From positions 1 through 64,000 of the forward strand of contig CAVFAY010000002.1 in the NCBI GenBank assembly GCA_963620595.1: a stretch of 64,000 nucleotides of DNA, given 5' to 3'. The position numbers and the translations under genes are program-made. Below, piece after piece: positions 1 through 9,662 of this stretch. Positions within the stretch are counted from its first letter, which is position 1. Each line of letters starts with the position of its first letter. The notes below the pieces were generated by a model, which had not been told where the DNA came from, did not search any database, and saw only the letters and a list, made by a program, of their open reading frames with translations. Origin of the DNA: Butyricicoccus_A sp963620595 (lineage in GTDB: Bacteria > Bacillota > Clostridia > Oscillospirales > Butyricicoccaceae).

Positions 1-54
1 AGCAGGGGACTGAAAATCCCCGTGTCGGTGGTTCGATTCCGCCCGGAGGCACCA
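1..54 (+). tRNA. tRNA-Phe (GAA), 5' truncated by the window edge
   Basis: Only the 3' part of the gene is present. The anticodon stem is GGGGA/TCCCC with loop CTGAAAA, giving anticodon GAA (Phe). The T stem is GGTGG/CCGCC with loop TTCGATT. The 3' acceptor strand CGGAGGC is followed by discriminator A and an encoded CCA at 52-54. The D arm and 5' acceptor strand lie outside the window. It stands 7 bases before a tRNA-Gly gene, so both probably come from one tRNA transcript. Confidence 0.93.
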
Positions 55-61
55 ACAATAT

Positions 62-137
62 GCGGATGTAGCTCATCTGGTAGAGCGCCACCTTGCCAAG
101 GTGGAGGTAGCGAGTTCGAGCCTCGTCATCCGCTCCA
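62..137 (+). tRNA. tRNA-Gly (GCC)
   Basis: A complete cloverleaf is visible. The acceptor stem is GCGGATG/CATCCGC, the D arm contains TAGCTCATCTGGTAGAGC, and the anticodon stem CCACC/GGTGG carries loop TTGCCAA with anticodon GCC at 95-97. The T arm carries TTCGAGC, and discriminator T is followed by an encoded CCA at 135-137. It follows tRNA-Phe closely and is itself followed by a terminator. Confidence 0.97.
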
Positions 138-145
138 ATTTTTTT

Positions 146-177
146 GAGACAGTCGAGAAATCGGCTGTCTTTTTTTA
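146..177 (+). terminator. rho-independent terminator of the tRNA cluster
   Basis: GACAG and CTGTC, extended by a few inner pairs, form a hairpin directly followed by a run of seven T. It starts 9 bases after tRNA-Gly and should end the tRNA transcript before addB. Confidence 0.85.
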
Positions 178-185
178 CTTTTTAC

Positions 186-194
186 TGGTATACT
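186..194 (+). promoter_or_regulatory. extended -10 promoter candidate for addBA
   Basis: TGGTATACT matches an extended -10 element (TGn followed by a TATAAT-like hexamer), 35 bases before the addB start and just after the tRNA terminator. No good -35 hexamer is visible at the right distance, so this is an inference. Confidence 0.4.
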
Positions 195-228
195 AAAAGC
201 CCAGGAAAGATCATGGGAGGGATACGGC

Positions 229-3200
229 ATGAAACTGATGATAGGACGTGCGGGAACTGGTAAGACGACCGAGATTCTGCGGCGCATCGCCGCACGGGAG
301 ACCAGCGGCAAACGACAAATTTTGATTGTGCCGGAATTGGCATCACATGAATATGAGCGGATGCTTGCGGCGGCAACTGACAATCGCAGTGCACGTTTTG
401 CGGAAGTGCTGACGTTTCGGCGCATTGCGAATCGAGTATTTTCTGAGGCTGGCGGTCTGGCAGAGGTTGAGCTGACACCGGCGGGACGATTGCTCGTATT
501 ATACGAAGCGGTGCGCCGTACATCCGATGCTCTGGATGTATACAGCGGCGCAATTCGCCGACCGGATGTCCTGCGCGATTTGCTGCAGGTCATGGATGAG
601 ATGAAAACCAATGGCATATCTCCGGAACAGATGTTGGATGCTTCGGCGGAGACTGAGGGACATTTGGCGGAAAAGCTGCGTGATTTGGGACAAATCGGTG
701 CGGTATATGAGAGCATGACGCAGGAAAATTTGCCGGATCCACGTGATCAGATGACGAAAATTGCTCAGAGACTGCCTGACTGCACGATTTTTGATGACGC
801 AGAGCTGTATTTAGACCGGTTCGATCAGTTTAACAAACAGGAATTGGAGATTCTCGCGGCACTGCTTCGGCGTCATGTGCCGATCACTATCGCGCTGACC
901 GGTGACCTTCGCCAGCCGGAACAGTTTCCGGAGACGATGCACGCCATGACACGGCTCAAGCGATTGTCCAGTGCCTGCGGAGAGCCACTGGACATAGAGC
1001 GCATGGAACAGATGGTGATGCCGCGGCCGCATGATTTGCAGCTGGCAGAAGCCTATGGCTTGTGCGCGGGAACACAGCAGTTTGACAGCGATAAGAGCAG
1101 CATACATCTGCACGAAGCGGGCAATCTGTTCTCGGAATGTGAATTTGCGGCGGCATATATCCGAAAATTGCTGCGTGAGACCGATGCGCGGCGGCGGGAT
1201 ATTGTCGTGACGGCGAGAAATTTTGATGCCTATGCGCCGGTTTTGGAATTGGTATTTGAACGCTATCAAATTCCGATCTTTTTGAGCGAAAAACATGATA
1301 TTTTGCAAAAGCCCGTGCTGGCACTAGTCGGCTCAGCACTGCATACGGTGGCGAATGGCTGGCGATATGAGGACATCTTTGCCTATCTGAAAACAGGCTT
1401 TGCCGGACTGACTGCCGAAGAGTGCGATTTGCTGGAAAATTATGTGCTGTTCCGGCGCATTCGCGGCAGCAAGTGGTTACAGCCATTTGTCGGGCATCCC
1501 GACAGTTTTGGCGGCGAATTGGATGAAAAAGCGCGGGAAAAGCTCACAACGCTCAATGCACTGCGCGAGAAGGCAGTACAGCCCTTGCAGGCCTTGCAGC
1601 GGGATTTGGAACAGGCACACACTGCCTCGCAGTATGCACAGGCGTTGTATGCGTTTTTGGAGCGGATTGGTGCACCGGACAGTATTGCCGCGCGGGCACA
1701 GATGCATGAAGATGCAGGTCGATTGCAGACCGCAGAGGAATATCGGCAGCTGTGGGAGATTCTTATGCAGGCAATGGAGCAGTTCGCATGGGTACAGGGA
1801 GATACAGAAATGGAGACCGATGCGTTTGTCACCATGCTCGGTTTGGTGTTGACGGAATATGATGTGGGCACGATTCCGGTGTCCTTGGATCGCGTGACCT
1901 GTGGTTCGATTGATCGCGTGTGCAAAACAGGTATCCCACATTTGTTGGTGCTCGGTGTCAATGATGGCGTGCTGCCTTCCGTTGGAGAGACTGGCGGCAT
2001 CTTGTCTGACAGCGAACGATCCCAACTGCTCGGTTTGGAAGTGGAATTGGAAACCAGTGAAGACCGCATGGAACAGGAGCAAGCGGCACTGTATCGCGTG
2101 CTGGCATCAGCATCACAGGATTTGCTGCTGTCTTGGAGCACAGTGGGTGCGGACGGAGATAAACGTCCGTCATTTTTGATTGGTGCACTGCGGCAGCTGC
2201 TACGTGATTTGCCGGAAACCAAAGAGAAGGAATTGGAACAGAGCTATCGACTGGAGGCAGAGCGTCCGCGCTTTGATCTGGCGTGCTGCGGTGCCGCCAG
2301 AGATCGTTCTCCGGCGGCACAGGCGGCACTGCGTGCGCAGACAGTCCCCATTCGGCCGATAGAACGCTCCGCGCGCGGGCCGCTGCACAATACGGAGGTT
2401 ATCCATCAGTTGTACGGAAAAAAGCTGCGTATGACGGCGTCTCGTGTCGATGCATTTTATCGCTGCCAGTATGCGTATTTTTTGCGCTATGGACTGCGGG
2501 CAAAGGAACGCCGCCGCGCGTCCTTCGATGCACCGGAAACCGGTACCTTTTTACATTTTGTGCTGGAGCATACGCTCAAACAGGTGCGAGAGCAGTATCC
2601 AGACCATTTGCCGGAGGCGGAAACGGTACACAAGCTGGCGAGGCGATGGACAACGATTTATGTCCAGACACAGCTCGGTGGGTTGGAACAGTATTCCGCA
2701 CGATTTCGGCATTTGTTCCGCCGTCTGCTGCACATGACAGAGGATATTTTAGATAATTTATTGGAGGAAATGGCGCAATCGGATTTTCAGCCGATTGATT
2801 TTGAGCTGGATTTTTCCTGGCAGGGTGATTTGCCACCAATTCTCATTCGCAGCGAGGACGGACAACTGGAGGTGAACGGAAAGGTTGACCGCGTGGACGG
2901 TTATGTGCAGGACGGTACCTTATATATCCGCGTCTTGGATTATAAGAGCGGCACGAAAAAGTTTGAGCTGTCTGATCTGTGGTATGGACTCAATATCCAG
3001 CTGCTGCTGTATTTGTTTGCCATCGAGAAGCAGGGATTGCAGCACTATCAAGAGAAGCTCGCTCAGCACATTGACCGCATTGTTCCGGCGGGAGCATTAT
3101 ATGTTCCTGCCAAACAAGTGATTGTCGATGCCAAACGAGATGCAGAGGAAGCAGAGCTGGATGCCATGCGTAAAAAGCAGCTGCGCCGTTCCGGTCTGCT

Positions 3201-3603
3201 GCTGGATGAAAAGGCGGTTATTGATGCGATGGAGCATGGCATCGAAAAGGATGCAACGTTTTTGCCGCTGGGGTATCTGGCATCGGGAGACAAGCCGAAT
3301 AAGAGCAGCCTGTCCAATTTGGCGAGCATGGAAAAGCTGGGCAAGCTGAGCGGACATATTCGACGCGTGCTGGGAGAGATGGGGCGCGAGCTGATGCACG
3401 GCAGTATGGATGCCAAGCCAGTGCGCCGCGGCCCGACAGAGGACACCTGCGCGTGGTGTCCGTATCGTGCGATTTGCCGCTTTGATGCGCAGCTGGGAGA
3501 TACCCCACACAAGATCAAAAAGATTCCGGCAGAAGAGTTCTGGCAGAGTATTGAGGAAGAGGAGAAGGGAGACAAGAAACATGGGCGTTTCATGGACCGA
3601 TGA
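229..3603 (+). CDS. addB: ATP-dependent helicase/deoxyribonuclease subunit B (AddB)
   Basis: AddB is one of two subunits of the AddAB helicase-nuclease, which resects double-strand breaks for RecA-dependent repair in Firmicutes. The 1124-residue product starts with a Walker A motif GRAGTGKT at residues 6-13. Near its C-terminus lies a RecB-type nuclease region with the motif VLDYKSG (about residues 902-908). Cysteines in FYRCQYAYF (about residue 745) and CAWCPYRAIC (about 1074-1083) match the iron-sulfur cluster ligands of the family. The length is usual for AddB. The start ATG has GGGAGG 9 bases upstream. The gene overlaps addA by 23 bases, which fits translational coupling and an equimolar complex. 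Confidence 0.95.
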   Translation: MKLMIGRAGTGKTTEILRRIAARETSGKRQILIVPELASHEYERMLAAATDNRSARFAEVLTFRRIANRVFSEAGGLAEVELTPAGRLLVLYEAVRRTSDALDVYSGAIRRPDVLRDLLQVMDEMKTNGISPEQMLDASAETEGHLAEKLRDLGQIGAVYESMTQENLPDPRDQMTKIAQRLPDCTIFDDAELYLDRFDQFNKQELEILAALLRRHVPITIALTGDLRQPEQFPETMHAMTRLKRLSSACGEPLDIERMEQMVMPRPHDLQLAEAYGLCAGTQQFDSDKSSIHLHEAGNLFSECEFAAAYIRKLLRETDARRRDIVVTARNFDAYAPVLELVFERYQIPIFLSEKHDILQKPVLALVGSALHTVANGWRYEDIFAYLKTGFAGLTAEECDLLENYVLFRRIRGSKWLQPFVGHPDSFGGELDEKAREKLTTLNALREKAVQPLQALQRDLEQAHTASQYAQALYAFLERIGAPDSIAARAQMHEDAGRLQTAEEYRQLWEILMQAMEQFAWVQGDTEMETDAFVTMLGLVLTEYDVGTIPVSLDRVTCGSIDRVCKTGIPHLLVLGVNDGVLPSVGETGGILSDSERSQLLGLEVELETSEDRMEQEQAALYRVLASASQDLLLSWSTVGADGDKRPSFLIGALRQLLRDLPETKEKELEQSYRLEAERPRFDLACCGAARDRSPAAQAALRAQTVPIRPIERSARGPLHNTEVIHQLYGKKLRMTASRVDAFYRCQYAYFLRYGLRAKERRRASFDAPETGTFLHFVLEHTLKQVREQYPDHLPEAETVHKLARRWTTIYVQTQLGGLEQYSARFRHLFRRLLHMTEDILDNLLEEMAQSDFQPIDFELDFSWQGDLPPILIRSEDGQLEVNGKVDRVDGYVQDGTLYIRVLDYKSGTKKFELSDLWYGLNIQLLLYLFAIEKQGLQHYQEKLAQHIDRIVPAGALYVPAKQVIVDAKRDAEEAELDAMRKKQLRRSGLLLDEKAVIDAMEHGIEKDATFLPLGYLASGDKPNKSSLSNLASMEKLGKLSGHIRRVLGEMGRELMHGSMDAKPVRRGPTEDTCAWCPYRAICRFDAQLGDTPHKIKKIPAEEFWQSIEEEEKGDKKHGRFMDR

Positions 3604-6600
3604 ACAGCGGCAGGCAATAGATAATCGGGGTGGTACGCTGCTGGTATCTGCGGCGGCAGGCTCCGGCAAGACGGCGGTACTGGTTCAGCGCGTACTCGAC
3701 CGCGTGACAGATCCGGAAAATCCCTGTGATGTGGATTCTTTTCTCATTGTGACGTTTACCAAGGCGGCGGCGAGCGAAATGCGCGGTAAGATTGCGGATG
3801 CATTAACGGATTTGGCGGCAAAACAGCCGCAGAATCTGCGCCTGCGCCGTCAGCTCATGCTCGTGCACCGCGCTAAAATTACTACGGTTCACGCATTTTG
3901 TATGAGTTTGGTCAAGGAGCATTTTCATGAGCTGGGACTGCCGCCGGAGTTTCGCACAGCGGATGACAGCGAACAGACGGTCATGCAAAATGATGTGCTG
4001 GAAGAGGTTCTTGAAGCACAGTACGCGGTGGACAGCGAGGGATTTTCTGCTTTGGTGGAAGCGGTCAGCGGCGGACGAGATGACAAGCAGCTGGCAACCC
4101 TTGTGCTGGAGACCTTTCACAACTTGCAGGCTTCTCCCAAGCCGAAAAGAGAATTGGAGCAGTACCGACAGAAATTTGTGCGGGAGTTTGACCGTCTCGC
4201 CGATACCGATTGGGGCATGGCTCTGCTGCGGGAAGCCGAGAGCCGCATTGCGTATGGCATTGCGGTGCTGGATGATGCGCTGGATGAGATGCAGGGCGCG
4301 GATGTCATACAGGATAAATATGAACCGGTTTTCGCGCAGGATAAGCAGCAGGCGGAAAATCTGCTGGTATTGGTAAAAGATGGCGCATGGGATGCGGCTG
4401 TGCAGCTGTGCGCGCAGGTTCGCAGCACGTTTAAACGGCTTCCTGCCATTCGCGGCTACGAGGACAAAGCCTTTCTTGATGCGCTCAAGGATCGACGCAA
4501 TAGCTGGAAAACCATCGTCAAGGAGATGGCGGAAAAAGTCCTGTGTGTCACAGAACAAGAGGTGCGCGAGGATATGCGCATGATGGCGCCGGCAGTCTGC
4601 GCACTGTGTGATACGGTACAGCTGTTTATGGATGCTTATCAGGCGGAAAAACTGCGGCGCGGTGTCGTGGACTTTAACGATTTGGAGCATTTTGCGGTAC
4701 AGCTGCTTGTCGATGAGAACGATGCGCCGACACAACTTGCCCGTGAGATGCATTTTTCTGAAATCATGGTCGATGAGTATCAGGACACCAATGCGGTACA
4801 GGATGCGATTTTTCGCGCGGTCAGCGATGACGAGAAAAATATTTTTATGGTTGGCGATGTCAAACAGAGTATTTATCGTTTCCGCCTTGCCAATCCGGAT
4901 ATTTTCCTGCATAAATATCAGGCGTACCGCGATGTGGAGCAGGTGTTTGACGATGCGCCGCGGCGCGTAGTACTGTCCAAAAACTTCCGTTCTCGCCCAG
5001 AGGTGCTGGACAGCGTGAATTATCTGTTCTCTGCGCTGATGAGTGAGGATTTGGGTGATTTAACATACACGGACAGAGAAGCCCTGCACGTAGGCGCATC
5101 GTTTCCGCAGGGTAGCGATGACTATCGCACGGAATTTTGTGTGCTGGAGACCAAATCGGAGGACGAGGATGCGCCGGAGACCATTCGACAGGAAGCGGCA
5201 TACTGCGCCAGCCGCGTGCGGGAGATGCTGGACACGGGTTTCCGTGTGACGGATAAACAGACCGGACAACTGCGCCCGTGCAGACCGGAAGATTTTGTGA
5301 TTTTGTTGCGTTCCGTAAAAAATAAGGCCGGTGTCTTTCAGCAGGAACTGCTCTCTCGCGGCATTCCGGCGGGCGCGGATGCATCAGAGGATATATTCGG
5401 CACGCCGGAAATTTTGACCTTGGTATCCTGGCTGGAAATCGTAGATAATCCTCAACAGGATGTGCCGCTGCTGGCGGCACTCAATTCACCAATTGGTGGG
5501 TTTACAGAGGAAGAGCTGGCGGAAATCCGCCTGTGCGATATGGATAATACCTATTATTATGCGCTGACAGCGGCAGCACAGACGATGCCAAAGGCACAGG
5601 CGTTTTTGGAACAGCTGCAAGAGCTGCGCGTGCTGGCGTCTGATTTGCCGGTGCATCAGCTGCTGTGGCACATCGTGGATAAAACTGGCGCGATGGGTGT
5701 ATTTGGCGCCATGCCGAACGGCAGAGCGCGGCAGAATCATATCACGGCGTTGATTGAGCTGGCGGGCAGCTTTGAGCGAGGCGGCAGCCGCGGTTTGTTT
5801 GCCTTTGTGCGCTATATTCGGGAATTGCGTGAAGCGGGCAATGAAGTTTCGGCGCCGGAGGCAGAGCGTGCCGGAGATATGGTGCGCATTATGACCATTC
5901 ATAAATCCAAGGGTCTGGAATTTCCCATTGTGCTGTTGGCGAACTGCACCAAGCGGTTTAATGAGATGGACCTGCACAAGCCGGTGCTGCTGCATCCGCA
6001 CATGGGAATCAGTATGCGGTGCCGAGATATGCAGCGCGGAATACAATATGATGGACTGGATCGCTTGGCTATGGCGAGCGTGCTGCGGAGAGAAATGGTC
6101 AGCGAAGAACTGCGCGTCTTGTATGTTGCGCTGACACGAGCAAAGGAAAAGCTCATCTGTACAGCCGCCATGCGTGACGTACAGAGCAAGCTGAAAAAGT
6201 GGTCGGCGATTTCTGTGCTGGATCCGATTCCACCGTATGCGCTGTCCGGTGCCAATCAATATGCGCTGTGGATGGCGGTTCCGCTGCTTCGGCATCCGCA
6301 GGCGCTGCCGCTGCGTGAGCTGCTGCACAGATTGCCTGCGCTGGATTCTGATGCGCCGGATTGCTTTACGGTTTGCGTCGTTCCGTATCAGAGACAGGAT
6401 GACGAGCAAACAGAGCAGGATAACGGAGAGTTTGTGGAGCGGAAAGAAATACAGGCGCCGGAGCTCAAGCCGTATGCGGCGGATGCTCTGCGTGATCTGC
6501 CGTCCAAATTGACGGCAACTGCCATCACAGCATCGTTTCAGGCACAAGAAGCAAGTGAGCAAACGGCGCCGCCTAAACAGCAGACCGAACTGCGTCGACC

Positions 6601-7147
6601 GTTCTTTGAGCGGGAGGCGCGAGGACTGACGCCGTCGGAAATCGGCACAGCGCACCACTTGTTCTTACAGTTTTGTGATTTTGCACGGTGTGAAACTGCG
6701 GAAGGGCGGGCGCAAGAGTTGACGCGTCTGCGTGACAAGCGCATTCTCAGTCCGGAACAGGCAGATGCCATTGATTTGAGACAAATTGAAGCGTTTTTTG
6801 CCTCAGATTTGTACGCACAGTTTGGGCAAGCAACGGTTCGGCGAGAGTTTAAATTCTCTATTTTGGTTCCTGCGCAGGAGTATTATGAAGAGGCAAAGGG
6901 ATTTGAGGAGGAGCAGCTGCTTATGCAGGGTGTCATTGACTGCCTGCTGGAGACCGAGCAGGGCTTGACAGTCATTGACTTCAAGACCGACCGTGTATCC
7001 AAGCGGTTTGCCGCGCAGCGGGCAGAAACGTATCGCGCACAGTTGTCTGCGTATAAGCGCGCGGCGGAAACTGTGTTCGGCAAACCGGTCACAGGCTGTG
7101 CACTGTACTTCCTCAGCAGTCGTCAGACAATTTGGCTCAACCTGTGA
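3581..7147 (+). CDS. addA: ATP-dependent helicase/nuclease subunit A (AddA)
   Basis: AddA is the UvrD-type motor and nuclease partner of AddB. The 1188-residue protein opens with the helicase Q-motif region (WTDEQRQAI) and Walker A AAAGSGKT at residues 24-31. The Walker B/motif II VDEYQDTN lies near residue 397, followed by GDVKQSIYRFR. Motif VI appears as LYVALTRAKEKL. The C-terminal RecB-family nuclease motif GVIDCLLE...VIDFKTD lies near residue 1130. The reading frame stays open upstream of 3581. This ATG was chosen because it begins the conserved N-terminus, follows GAGGAGAAGGGAG, and makes the short addB overlap expected for this pair. Confidence 0.95.
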   Translation: MGVSWTDEQRQAIDNRGGTLLVSAAAGSGKTAVLVQRVLDRVTDPENPCDVDSFLIVTFTKAAASEMRGKIADALTDLAAKQPQNLRLRRQLMLVHRAKITTVHAFCMSLVKEHFHELGLPPEFRTADDSEQTVMQNDVLEEVLEAQYAVDSEGFSALVEAVSGGRDDKQLATLVLETFHNLQASPKPKRELEQYRQKFVREFDRLADTDWGMALLREAESRIAYGIAVLDDALDEMQGADVIQDKYEPVFAQDKQQAENLLVLVKDGAWDAAVQLCAQVRSTFKRLPAIRGYEDKAFLDALKDRRNSWKTIVKEMAEKVLCVTEQEVREDMRMMAPAVCALCDTVQLFMDAYQAEKLRRGVVDFNDLEHFAVQLLVDENDAPTQLAREMHFSEIMVDEYQDTNAVQDAIFRAVSDDEKNIFMVGDVKQSIYRFRLANPDIFLHKYQAYRDVEQVFDDAPRRVVLSKNFRSRPEVLDSVNYLFSALMSEDLGDLTYTDREALHVGASFPQGSDDYRTEFCVLETKSEDEDAPETIRQEAAYCASRVREMLDTGFRVTDKQTGQLRPCRPEDFVILLRSVKNKAGVFQQELLSRGIPAGADASEDIFGTPEILTLVSWLEIVDNPQQDVPLLAALNSPIGGFTEEELAEIRLCDMDNTYYYALTAAAQTMPKAQAFLEQLQELRVLASDLPVHQLLWHIVDKTGAMGVFGAMPNGRARQNHITALIELAGSFERGGSRGLFAFVRYIRELREAGNEVSAPEAERAGDMVRIMTIHKSKGLEFPIVLLANCTKRFNEMDLHKPVLLHPHMGISMRCRDMQRGIQYDGLDRLAMASVLRREMVSEELRVLYVALTRAKEKLICTAAMRDVQSKLKKWSAISVLDPIPPYALSGANQYALWMAVPLLRHPQALPLRELLHRLPALDSDAPDCFTVCVVPYQRQDDEQTEQDNGEFVERKEIQAPELKPYAADALRDLPSKLTATAITASFQAQEASEQTAPPKQQTELRRPFFEREARGLTPSEIGTAHHLFLQFCDFARCETAEGRAQELTRLRDKRILSPEQADAIDLRQIEAFFASDLYAQFGQATVRREFKFSILVPAQEYYEEAKGFEEEQLLMQGVIDCLLETEQGLTVIDFKTDRVSKRFAAQRAETYRAQLSAYKRAAETVFGKPVTGCALYFLSSRQTIWLNL

Positions 7148-7155
7148 GAAAATAC

Positions 7156-7184
7156 TTGCATTTTCTGGCGGGCTATGATATAAT
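7156..7184 (+). promoter_or_regulatory. SigA-type promoter P1 upstream of rpmE
   Basis: TTGCAT and a perfect TATAAT are separated by exactly 17 bases. The site starts 8 bases after the addA stop and lies about 150 bases upstream of rpmE, so it probably drives the ribosomal protein gene. Confidence 0.75.
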
Positions 7185-7259
7185 CCTTGAGGAAATACGG
7201 ACGGAACCGTGTTTCAAGCGTGATTTTAATAAAAATACACCGCGAAATAAAAAAAGTGC

Positions 7260-7288
7260 TTGCATTTATTAGGTCGTTGTGATAATAT
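7260..7288 (+). promoter_or_regulatory. second promoter P2 upstream of rpmE
   Basis: A second TTGCAT is followed 17 bases later by TAATAT, or 15 bases later by GATAAT preceded by TGT. The predicted start is about 40 bases before the rpmE ATG. Tandem promoters are common for ribosomal protein genes. Confidence 0.55.
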
Positions 7289-7332
7289 GATTTTATGACT
7301 GTAAGGCTTTGGCGGAAAGAGGTGAATCAAAA

Positions 7333-7536
7333 ATGAAGGAAGGAATCCATCCGAAGTACGTACCGACAACCATTCGTTGCGCTTGTGGTGCTGTATATGA
7401 GACCGCTTCCACTAAGGAGAATATCTCGGTAGAAATCTGCTCCAAGTGCCACCCGTTCTTTACCGGCAAGCAGAAGCTCGTTGATACCGGCGGACGTGTT
7501 GACCGCTTCAAGAGAAGATTCAATCTTGACAAGTAA
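7333..7536 (+). CDS. rpmE: 50S ribosomal protein bL31
   Basis: This 67-residue protein of the large ribosomal subunit has the typical bL31 opening (MKEGIHPKY) and ending (GGRVDRFKRRF). Two cysteine pairs, CAC near residue 16 and CSKC near residue 37, mark the zinc-binding C+ form rather than the zinc-free paralogue. An in-frame ATG eight codons upstream lacks conservation. The chosen ATG follows AAAGAGGTGA and matches the family N-terminus. The gene stands alone between two promoters and a strong terminator. Confidence 0.96.
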   Translation: MKEGIHPKYVPTTIRCACGAVYETASTKENISVEICSKCHPFFTGKQKLVDTGGRVDRFKRRFNLDK

Positions 7537-7555
7537 TTTTTCAAGAAGTGATTAT

Positions 7556-7582
7556 AAACCCGTCCATTTTGGACGGGTTTTT
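7556..7582 (+). terminator. terminator of rpmE
   Basis: AAACCCGTCC and GGACGGGTTT form a perfect 10-bp stem with loop ATTTT, running into a T tract. It lies 20 bases after the rpmE stop. Confidence 0.93.
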
Positions 7583-7611
7583 GCTTTATATTTTGAAAGG
7601 AGGGACAGGCA

Positions 7612-8886
7612 GTGGAAAACTGGATGCTGGACGAAATGGAAACAGAACGCGCCGTGCTTGTCGGTTTGCACGCATCGGTCTTTCAGGAGGATGAGGACGC
7701 AAGCTGGGAGACTCTAGATGAGCTGGAGGCTCTTTTGGAGACCGCGGGCGGTGAATGTGTCGGCAAAATGTTACAGACACGAAACGCACCGGATGCCCAT
7801 ACCTTTATCGGTGAGGGCAAGCTGCAGGAGCTTGTCGAGCTGGCGAGGGATAATGATGCGACACTGATTGTCTTTGACAATGAGCTTTCTCCATCGCAGA
7901 TGCGCGTGCTGGAAGATGCGACCGGACGGACAGTGCTGGATCGAAGCGCCTTGATCTTGGATATTTTTGCTCAGCGCGCGCGCACCGGTGAGGGCAAGCT
8001 GCAGGTTGAGCTGGCACAGTATCAGTATATTTTGCCACGCCTGTCCGGTATGGGTAAGAGCATGTCGCGTTTGGGCGGCGGTATCGGCACAAGAGGCCCT
8101 GGCGAGACCAAACTGGAGACCGACCGCCGACATATCCGACAGCGCATTGACAAGCTGCGCCGCGACCTCAAGGATGTTCGGCGCGTGCGTGCCGTACAGC
8201 GCAGACAGAGACAAAAGGCAGAGCTGCCGCTTGTTGCTATTGTCGGCTATACCAATGCCGGAAAATCCACCTTGCTCAATGCATTGACGGATGCAGGCAT
8301 TGAGGCAAATAACAGACTGTTCGATACGCTTGACCCGACCACGCGCAAACTGCGTATTTCGGAAACACAGGAAGTATTGCTGTCCGATACCGTTGGATTT
8401 ATCCGCAAGCTGCCGCATCATCTGGTGTCTGCGTTTAAGGCGACACTGGAAGAGCTGGAATATGCGGATCTGCTTCTGCATGTTGTCGATGTGTCGCGTG
8501 AGGATTGGCGCGAACAGGCAGAGACCGTAGAGAAAGTTATCTCTCAGCTCGGCGCACAGCAGATTCCGCAGCTGCTTGTCTGCAATAAAGCGGATTTGTG
8601 TGATAATCCGGATTTGATTCCATCCGGCGAAAATGTCGTTGCGATTTCGGCAAAGCGCAAGCGCGGCTTGGATGAGCTGCTTGCGGCGATGGAAAAGGCA
8701 CTCGGCAAGGGAAAGCACCGCGTCAAGCTGTGCATTCCGTATGCGGATGGCTATCTGCTCGATGTCATTCACAAGGAAGCAGCGGTGTTTGCGACAGACT
8801 ATGACGCGGCGGGCACAGTAGTTGATATAGAATGCGATGACAAGCTGTATGGTCAGCTCAAGGAATACGAGGTGCAGGATGGCTGA
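7612..8886 (+). CDS. hflX: ribosome-associated GTPase HflX
   Basis: HflX binds the large ribosomal subunit and splits stalled or heat-damaged ribosomes using GTP. The 424-residue protein has the N-terminal HflX domain (THTFIGEGKL-like segment HTFIGEGKLQEL) and the glycine-rich linker SRLGGGIGTRGPGETKLE around residue 155. The GTPase domain has G1 GYTNAGKST near residue 212, G3 DTVGF near 261 and G4 NKAD near 325. The start codon is GTG, supported by AAAGGAGGG 7 bases upstream and by the absence of a nearby ATG in conserved context. Its last 8 bases overlap yigZ, so the two are probably cotranslated. Confidence 0.95.
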   Translation: MENWMLDEMETERAVLVGLHASVFQEDEDASWETLDELEALLETAGGECVGKMLQTRNAPDAHTFIGEGKLQELVELARDNDATLIVFDNELSPSQMRVLEDATGRTVLDRSALILDIFAQRARTGEGKLQVELAQYQYILPRLSGMGKSMSRLGGGIGTRGPGETKLETDRRHIRQRIDKLRRDLKDVRRVRAVQRRQRQKAELPLVAIVGYTNAGKSTLLNALTDAGIEANNRLFDTLDPTTRKLRISETQEVLLSDTVGFIRKLPHHLVSAFKATLEELEYADLLLHVVDVSREDWREQAETVEKVISQLGAQQIPQLLVCNKADLCDNPDLIPSGENVVAISAKRKRGLDELLAAMEKALGKGKHRVKLCIPYADGYLLDVIHKEAAVFATDYDAAGTVVDIECDDKLYGQLKEYEVQDG

Positions 8887-9511
8887 GAGCTATCTGGTAC
8901 CGGCAGGATACGGTGAAGGCCGGTATGAGGACAGAAAATCCAAATTCATTGGGGATTTGTACTTTGTAGAATCGCAGGAACAGGCGATTGAAGCCCTTAA
9001 TGAAGTCAAGGCAAAGTATCGGGATGCACGCCATCATTGCTATGCGTATATTATTCGAGAAGGCAATTATATGCGCTATTCCGATGACGGAGAACCGCAG
9101 GGCACGGCGGGAATGCCGATGCTGGATGTTCTGCGCCGAGAAGGTCTGACCAATGTTCTGTGTGTTGTGACACGCTATTTCGGCGGTGTGCTGCTCGGCA
9201 CGGGCGGACTGGTGCGAGCCTATACCAAGAGCACACAGCTTGCGTTGGAAAATGCTGGCATCAATGAAGTCAATCGGTATGCTATCGTGCTCATTACCTG
9301 TGCCTATTCGCTGCTGGGTACGGTGCAGAACCTTTTGCCGGAGCACAATTGCAAGATCGAAGAGACCGATTATGCTGCGGATGTTACACTGACAGTGACC
9401 TTGCCGGAGGATGGCACAGCAGCGCTGGAAGAGGCGCTGCGCAATGCGACGAGTGCCAATGCGGACATGGAAATTATGGACACACAATTTATGGGCAGAC
9501 GCATCAGATAA
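8879..9511 (+). CDS. yigZ: IMPACT/YigZ family protein
   Basis: This 210-residue protein belongs to the UPF0029/IMPACT family, related to the yeast translation regulator Yih1. The bacterial role is unsettled. The family hallmarks are clear: KSKFIGDLYFV near residue 20, HHCYAY, the signature DDGEPQGTAGMPML near residue 67, and TRYFGGVLLGTGGLVRAY near residue 100. A C-terminal ferredoxin-like segment follows. The start ATG overlaps the hflX end by 8 bases and sits just before the conserved N-terminus; an earlier in-frame ATG lies inside hflX without conserved sequence. Confidence 0.9.
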   Translation: MAESYLVPAGYGEGRYEDRKSKFIGDLYFVESQEQAIEALNEVKAKYRDARHHCYAYIIREGNYMRYSDDGEPQGTAGMPMLDVLRREGLTNVLCVVTRYFGGVLLGTGGLVRAYTKSTQLALENAGINEVNRYAIVLITCAYSLLGTVQNLLPEHNCKIEETDYAADVTLTVTLPEDGTAALEEALRNATSANADMEIMDTQFMGRRIR

Positions 9512-9662
9512 CAAGCAAAAAACTTTTTTGAAAAAAACTGAATTTTTTTCAGAAAAAAAGAGGGTTTTGCAAAGACATTGGGTATTTATTTATGTACACA
9601 ATCTGCCAGACACGGCAGAGCTGTGACATTAGATGATTTCTGTGGGGAAAGGCGGCAGTTGA